From positions 95,313,307 to 95,377,306 of the forward strand of contig OZ010800.1 of assembly GCA_963932465.1 (NCBI GenBank): a stretch of DNA of 64,000 nt, written 5' to 3'. A program made the translations under genes and the position numbers. The notes under the pieces were generated by a model, which saw only the letters and a program-made list of their open reading frames with translations, was not told the origin of the DNA and searched no databases. The first letter of the stretch is position 1. Each line of letters opens with the position of its first letter. This document shows positions 58,610 to 64,000 of this stretch, piece after piece. This DNA comes from Maratus speciosus. Its lineage: Eukaryota > Arthropoda > Arachnida > Araneae > Salticidae.

Positions 58610-58848
58610 TGTTCCGTTCCGTAAGTATAACCAGCACCCCCTAGAGTTCGGTCTGTAAAAAAGATTATTAAGCTGTTGATCGTCAAAGCATCAATACGTA
58701 TGTCAAAACACTCTCCATCCAAGCTATGCGATCGATATTAATTATGATTTGCAATCTATTCAAATTTGTGAAATTCATGTTTGTGTAAGTGTCTTGTGCA
58801 GTTTTAAGAGTGAATAAATTCAATTTAAAAGAAAATTAAAAGTCTACA
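58610..58848 (+). repeat. 3' LTR of the BEL/Pao element
   Basis: It begins TGTTCCGTTCCGTAAG and ends TCTACA (TG...CA), 239 bp. AATAAA at 58813-58818, close to the end, would be the poly-A signal. No 5' LTR copy was found upstream of 54541, so the ends cannot be confirmed by comparison and the 3' limit could be off by some bases. Confidence 0.65.
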
Positions 58849-59855
58849 GGCTACCATATCGACCAACCTGAAAAGTTAAGCTAATTGTCCACATTCAATA
58901 TTATCTTTGCTTTCCTTAGTATTCCAAGCGTCTCCAAAATTCTAGGGAAATCCAATCTAAAAGAAAGTACCCTAAACTCTCAAATGCATACTTTGCTAAA
59001 ATAATTACATTCAAAATAAAACTTTGTGCTCCTGATTGTCTAAATAAGCACTTATGAATCCATTTTTTTGTATGTGTGCATCATTGTACAATATATGATC
59101 TAAAGGTATGTATGTATGCTACTTAGTATTGTAAAAGTTAGTTCAGTTAAAAGCATACCACAGTTGAAAATTAACATTAATTAATTTCAGTCAAAAACAG
59201 AAATGTACTTGAGAAATTTTGTGCAGCCCTGTATAAGATGTATAGAATTTCTATACAACAAGTATCATGCAAAAAAGTAGTTAAATTAAAAAACTAACTT
59301 CTAACAATTATTGTTCACAGGCGGTACTGTAGATAAATACTTTTGTGTGTACCTGTATATGAACGATAGGTTTTTGCACACCATGTTCTACAGTGGGCGC
59401 TTTATGGCACACCTCAATGAATTATATAAATTTCAATATGTTTGAAACAGTTTAATATCAATAAAATATCTCTAATCTATTTTCACTATACACTGTAATG
59501 TTACGGAATTCTTTTGAACGTCCCTGGAAATAAACCGTCAAGTCTACACACATCATTTTCAGTACCGAAAATGGCATTGTAAACTCCAATAAGATATATC
59601 AATCTCAGGGCAATCTGAGTATATTACTCGAGTTACAGCACGAACAGATGGCAGATAAACAAAGAGACGGAGGGCACACCGAATTCACAGACACTTTTTA
59701 ACTATATTGCAAAGTGCTAAAAAATGAAAAATCTTACTTTCAGGTGCATTCGGAACTGCCTTTGGTAATCTTCATCCATGTTTAGCAACCAATATTTAGA
59801 CGGACGATTAATCCTGTAAAGATTTACTCCCTTCTTCCTTTCGAACCGATTAATT
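58849..59855. other. Intergenic
   Basis: No gene is supported. The stretch near 59305-59420 has GGCGGTACTGTAG and, 70 bp later, TTCTACAGTGGGCGC, a weak inverted relation. The phrase GCAGCCCTGTATAAGATG (59223) resembles CCCTGTATA phrases at 14.97 and 15.48 kb. Confidence 0.45.
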
Positions 59856-59859
59856 TATA

Positions 59860-60400
59860 AAACACAATAGTTAATTCAATGAAAATATGAAAAGAGTTTT
59901 CTTATTTTTCTTTGAAAGTTTCCGTTCAATACCTTCATTTTTCGCCTTAGAATAGCAGAAAACTAAATCCTTTAAAATACCTTTGGAATTTTTTCATTTC
60001 TTGTTAAAATCATTTTTTTTTCTCTTTTACTATTTGGACACCTAGACCCTATTATTGCGGAATCCGACAATTTCAACAATGATACCTGGAACAAATACGT
60101 ATTCTAAGTTTTCTTTTATATATATCGTATAATAAGAAATGTTAAACGTAAATTCTTTGTAAAAAGTTCGTGAGGGTATTAGCATTCTGCAATCCAAATA
60201 TCTTAATACTTTATTATTTTATGAAAAGAATATCTTACGGAAATACTTCTTTCTGTTTATTCTTGTGTTATGTATATATATAAAATATGAAATTCAAATA
60301 TTTTTTTAAAGTTTGTAATGAGGTTAGTATGCCTCAATTTAAATATTTTCACAATTTTTTATGAAACCAATATCTTATGGTAATATTTTTAAAACCCTTG
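59860..60400 (+). repeat. Dispersed family D copy
   Basis: ACACAATAGTTAATTCAATG, AAAAGAGTTTTCTTATTTTT, a CCTTAGAATAGCAG phrase, TTTGGAATTTTTTCATTTCT, GTATTAGCATTCTGCAATCC and TATCTTACGGAAATA occur in the order seen in the other family members. A second partial copy of the last section follows at 60315-60390 (TTAGTATGCCTCAATTTAAA). Non-coding. Confidence 0.6.
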
Positions 60401-61500
60401 ACAGGGGTTTTGAATTTCGCAAAAACTAACTTAATGATTAATTTGAAACATAACTTGCAAGGCTGCAGTAATGAAATAATTTTACTTGGGACATCGATAA
60501 ATGAAAGAACTTCCTTCATTGTCCAGTTCGGTGATACATATGTAGTTGTGAATCCGCAGGAGACGAAGAAAACCTTATACATTTATAACGGGGTACATGG
60601 GTTTAAAAATTAAAAAAAAAAAAATTCATTTATTTTGTTTTTTATCTTATGGTACAATGTGTCTAGAATATTTTGCCAAAGTTTCAAGTCAATCGGAGTA
60701 AAATCTAAAAGAGTGAGCCTTTGGAAATTTCAACTCATGTAAGTACTCAAATTAGGTCAACTTATGTATATTGAGACAGCTTCTTGGCTATTGCTTGTCA
60801 GTCACTCCCGCTCGCTTCTCTCACTTTCTAAGGGTCAGTTATTTTTAATATTTTAGTTTAACCTTTTGGGTACAGATTTATTTGAAAATGTTCTTATATT
60901 TGGAGCGGATTTAATTTTCTTATGAGAAACCCCATATAAACTCTGTATACTCCGTAAGATGCGAAAACAAGACTTGCTCCTGAATTGAAGTCTGGCATGG
61001 TTATAAAACTTGTCTGAAATAGCCACGAGTACGTGCGGAAAGAGGATGAACATGGCTATTCATAGCTGAAAAAAAAAAAAAAAAAAGATGAGACTCGGAC
61101 TCGAGAAGCAAGAATGCGTCCCAGGCAGAAGCATTACAGGTGATGCAGGATCTTTGCTTTATGGAGCTGGAATCGACGAATTCTATGTAAGTTTTAAAAA
61201 ACTCATTTTATTCTGATTTAAAACTTTAATGACTTTCCTCTAAAAACGCTATTTTTGAAGTCGGTGGACACGATTTCTCAAAACCTAATGCACCGATCGT
61301 TTTGAAATTCTACACACTTCTTCAAAATAGAATTGACTGGTGATTGAAAAAAGATTTTTTTTAATTTACGATTACAAATACTTTCACAAGGTGCTGCACA
61401 TAGTGTAAATTGTACCAAAATTTGTTATGTTTTGCGTACAACTCTGCCAATGGTAACAATTAAGGGTTGACTGTCATTAAATGAAACCAAATCCCTACAA
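60401..61500. other. Intergenic with A runs and one core-motif occurrence
   Basis: No gene is supported. Open frames at 60377-60613 and on the opposite strand overlap fully and match no domain. A runs occur at about 60611-60624 and 61069-61086. At 61265-61310 the phrase GATTTCTCAAAACCTAATGC with CACCGATCGTTTTGAAATTC is a single occurrence of the core found in the minisatellite elements. Confidence 0.5.
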
Positions 61501-61503
61501 AAG

Positions 61504-61835
61504 ATGCCATTTCTTGAAACAGGCACTTTTGTTTCCATATTTAAAGCCGTCTGGCATTAACTTTGCAACCGAATTTGTGTCTGGCAAATATTTTGTAGGT
61601 TGTCTGATAGCCAAAGAGTAATATCTCGTAACTTTTAAGCTTGATAAAAAGTTGTAAAGATGACTTATAATTTTTAAACAATAAACGAATCTTGAAACAG
61701 GAACTTTCGTTGCCATATTTAAACAGGCAATTTCGTTGATATATTTAAAGCCGTCTGGCATTAATTTTGCAACCGAAATTGTGTCTTGCAAATCAATTAT
61801 AGATTGTATGATAGCCAAAACGTAATATGTTGTTA
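61504..61835 (+). repeat. Two-copy tandem repeat, about 188 bp period
   Basis: CTTGAAACAGGCACTTTTGT near 61512 and CTTGAAACAGGAACTTTCGT near 61691 begin copies. These share CCGTCTGGCATTAA, TTTTGCAACCGAA, TTGTGTCTGGCAAAT (or CTTGCAAAT) and TGATAGCCAAA.CGTAATAT. Copy 2 has a small internal repeat of the CAATTTCGTTG.TATATTTAA type. Non-coding. Confidence 0.8.
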
Positions 61836-61978
61836 CCTATAAATGTGGATCTGGCAGGGTCTTAGCAACATTGACAACGTCTGGCAATAATGGATTAATA
61901 TCACAAATAATTAGTAGAAACAAATGTTATATACAAAAAGCATGCTAAACTGACGAAATGTTGATGTTTTTTCACCTG

Positions 61979-62256
61979 CATAACCTCTTCTCCCGAAGGT
62001 AAACACAACGTCTCCCGATTGCCAGACCGTCCCCAAACGTACTACACCATAAAAGAGAAGAACATATAGGAAAATGAGCCTTGATAAAATGACGCAATTT
62101 TGAAGTTTATTGACCAACATAACCCCTTCTCCCACAGGTAAATTCAACGTCTCCCGACTGCCAGACCGTCCGCAAGCTTACTACACCATAAAACGGAAGA
62201 ACATATAGGAAAATGAGCCTTGATAGAATGGCGTGTTTTTTGACGTTGCTAGCTCT
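61979..62256 (+). repeat. Two-copy tandem repeat, 139 bp period
   Basis: CATAACCTCTTCTCCCGAAG (61979) and CATAACCCCTTCTCCCACAG (62118) start copies that share AACGTCTCCCG, TGCCAGACCGTCC, TACTACACCATAAAA, AGAACATATAGGAAAATGAG and CCTTGATA. Identity is about 90 percent, so it is a relatively young duplication. Non-coding. Confidence 0.85.
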
Positions 62257-62298
62257 TAGACTATAAGTAATGCACTTATTCGCAAGTGTTTGGTCTTT

Positions 62299-62586
62299 TT
62301 AACACTTAACTGGTGAGGTGGGGTGTTTTTCAACCCAGAGAAATTTAAATTCTGATATATTGCCATTTTACGTTACTAGATGGACGGTACACTTACATAT
62401 GTATGTACACTTACAGTACTTTTCCAGTTGTATTTATACAATGAAATAATGCAAAATTCACAGGAAATTTTCTTATTTTAATTCGCTAAATTTTGTGAAG
62501 TGCACAAGAAATCAAGTTTTGGGGTTACATGCACCCCACATCACAACTTACGTAAAAAAAAAAACACTTCACCATTTCAGGGTCAA
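62299..62586. mobile_element. Degenerate TTAA-type MITE, about 280 bp
   Basis: TTAACACTTAACTGGTGAGG (62299) pairs with the inverted right end, which reads TTGACCCTGAAATGGTGAAG, at 17 of 22 positions. Further in, GGTGGGGTG..TTTTTCAACCC pairs with GGGGTTACATGCACCCCAC. The flank is TTAA on the left and TCAA on the right, consistent with an aged piggyBac-type insertion. Non-coding. Confidence 0.5.
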
Positions 62587-62930
62587 TTTGTGCTTGCAAT
62601 ATTATACAGCAAGATGTAAAAGTGTCAAATTGGGTGGATACTTTTAAATTTATTATTGTTTAGTTCTTGATTAATGACTGGGCCAGATCTTACAGGACCT
62701 ACATGGCGACGGCTCATACAGATCAAACTACAAACAAAGCAGAATTGTGTTAGCATTTGTCCATTTAATCTTAGAAATGGTTACAATTTAATATCTGAAA
62801 GTAATTGTTGTTGGGCTATCAAAACATCTTAAAGAGAGTTTCAGAATCTACATTAAGAATTAGGTCGAAAATTAATTTAAACTTTAATTTTAAAATGAAA
62901 TTTTAATGTTTTAATCCTTTCATATATGTA

Positions 62931-62985
62931 TATGTGTGTGTGTGTGTGTGTGCGTGTGTGTGCGTGCATGTGTGTGTGTGCATGC
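62931..62985 (+). repeat. TG/CATG microsatellite
   Basis: TG dinucleotides with interspersed TGCG and TGCATG over about 55 bp. Confidence 0.95.
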
Positions 62986-63174
62986 AATGTGAAGTAGTTT
63001 AAAAATTGCAAAATGTATAATCTTACTTCTTTCCATCATAAATGATTCCATGAAATTCATTTAAAGGCTTATATTGACATCATGGAACAACACTTTCATT
63101 TTATAAAGAAAACAAAAAACTAAACCTGGTTCGGCAATTAAAAAAGGTGTAAGATATATTTCTTACCCCATTAA

Positions 63175-63720
63175 ATAAAAAAGAAAAGTTACTTCCTCTT
63201 CAATTTAGAATCACTTAAATATTATGCATCATAGTTCTTTTTAATGCAAACGTGAAGAGCGTTTTCAATTTTTTTTTTCGAAAGAGGCATTTTGATGGTT
63301 CTGGATTGATGTAACACTAGCTGAAATTTTAATCCTTTATAATACCTCTTAAAAAATTTTAATACTTGAAAATTAAGTTTTTTTCTTTCATTTACATTAC
63401 TTTGAGAGGAGAAAAACATATTTTTTAAATTTTAAAATTCGTTGATAATGCCCGAGGCAAATATGCATTTTAAGTTACATTTTATGAATGACATATAAGA
63501 AGAAATATTATATAAAAATTCAAAAAAGTTTTACGGAAGGATAAATATGCCCCAAAGAAAATTTTTGAAAGATTTTTTCATGAAAGGAAAGTTTTATGGT
63601 ATTATTTTCATCCAAATAATCTTATTTTATCTATAATTTTGGTATTTTTTCCATTACTAAAATTTACATATATATATATGGTACCGTAAAGATATATTTA
63701 TCTTTGTTAAAACTTGTAAT
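63175..63720 (+). repeat. Dispersed family D copy
   Basis: The order CTTGAAAATTAAG, TTTTAAAATTCGTTGATAATG, CCCGAGGCAAATATGCATTT, CATATAAGAAGAAATATTAT, AAAGTTTTACGGAAGGATAA and TTTCATGAAAGGAAAGTTTTA matches the downstream half of the copies at 42.5 and 59.9 kb. Short open frames inside are not genes. Confidence 0.6.
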
Positions 63721-63956
63721 TCAAAATACACTCTTTTAAAATTCTTTTGCAATTTTATTAGAAATATTAAAGAGGGAAAATTTAGTATAAAAATTGTTTT
63801 TTAAAAATTAGAATATTTTAGAAAGGATAAAAAGACTCCTCGGAGTTAGTGGCGATTTTTACCGACAATCACTTTACAGTTGTTTCCTTCACCATATGCC
63901 AGAAGCTTGAAAATATTAATTGTAAAATGTGTAGTGTTATTTCAAAGCTATATTTT

Positions 63957-64000
63957 ATTATTATTATTATTATTACTATGCTATTATTATTATTATTATT
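63957..64000 (+). repeat. ATT microsatellite at window end
   Basis: TTA/ATT trinucleotides with one interruption (ACTATGCT), continuing past the window edge. Confidence 0.95.

Larger units (their letters stand above)
54541..58848 (+). mobile_element. BEL/Pao LTR retrotransposon, decayed, with 3' LTR
   Basis: In order I find a gag fragment, a protease tail, reverse transcriptase, RNase H, integrase, a C-terminal DUF5641 domain and a 3' LTR. That is the BEL/Pao order. Pol reads mostly in one frame between 55860 and 57794, broken by four in-frame stops, with several frameshifts outside that. Most of gag, the zinc knuckle, the protease active site and the 5' LTR are missing. It is therefore inactive, but it is a much fuller copy than the one at 19.7-22.6 kb and of a different family. 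Confidence 0.92.

Noticed and set aside
1..64000. CRISPR array, bacterial operons or phage genes
   Set aside because: The window has no dense coding, no ribosome-binding-site-spaced genes and no repeat-spacer pattern. The tandem repeats have no unique spacers, and the gene content is that of an animal genome.

Overview
The window is eukaryotic nuclear DNA from an AT-rich animal genome. It is very poor in genes and dense in mobile-element debris. The best clues to the host are an intronless seven-helix receptor of the arthropod gustatory-receptor type, two decayed BEL/Pao retrotransposons, and many short inverted-repeat elements and minisatellites of the kind common in arthropods. An arachnid, possibly a spider, is my best guess. 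That is an inference from overall character; nothing in the sequence names a species.

Layout. 0-6 kb: AT-rich DNA with two copies of a minisatellite element built on a 145-146 bp monomer. 6.8-7.9 kb: the one convincing host gene, a chemoreceptor-like protein of 371 codons on the minus strand. 8-17 kb: diverged repeats, a TCTG microsatellite with a small tandem repeat, and a hairpin-CTAG terminus that looks like a Helitron 3' end. 17.5-18.8 kb: a 1.26 kb terminal-inverted-repeat element flanked by TA. 19.7-22.6 kb: a broken BEL/Pao element on the minus strand, followed at 22.7 kb by a 178 bp inverted-repeat element. 23.8-27.1 kb: duplicated blocks. 27.6-28.4 kb: an inverted-repeat-bounded segment containing a near full-length 5S rRNA-like sequence. 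30.9-31.4 kb: a clean 512 bp piggyBac-type MITE. 34.4-39.8 kb: a nest of TTAA-flanked fold-back elements, one 4.4 kb long and a 0.75 kb internally deleted relative. 38.8-40.8 kb: the roughly 150 bp repeat array into which the short one inserted. 43.4-50.25 kb: two head-to-tail units full of roughly 300 bp monomers, each ending in a hairpin plus CTAGT (Helitron/Helentron-like). 54.5-58.85 kb: a second BEL/Pao element on the plus strand, with most domains still recognisable and a 3' LTR. 59-64 kb: dispersed and tandem repeats.

No coherent host pathway or multi-gene system is visible. The most interesting content is structural. Several minisatellite families share a short core around CTCARGAACTA, and two or more of them share a 5' boundary and a TCTG-type microsatellite, suggesting one class of rolling-circle-like non-autonomous elements. 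The TTAA nest shows an internally deleted element derived from a longer one next door. No tRNA gene, no CRISPR array and no intact transposase was seen.
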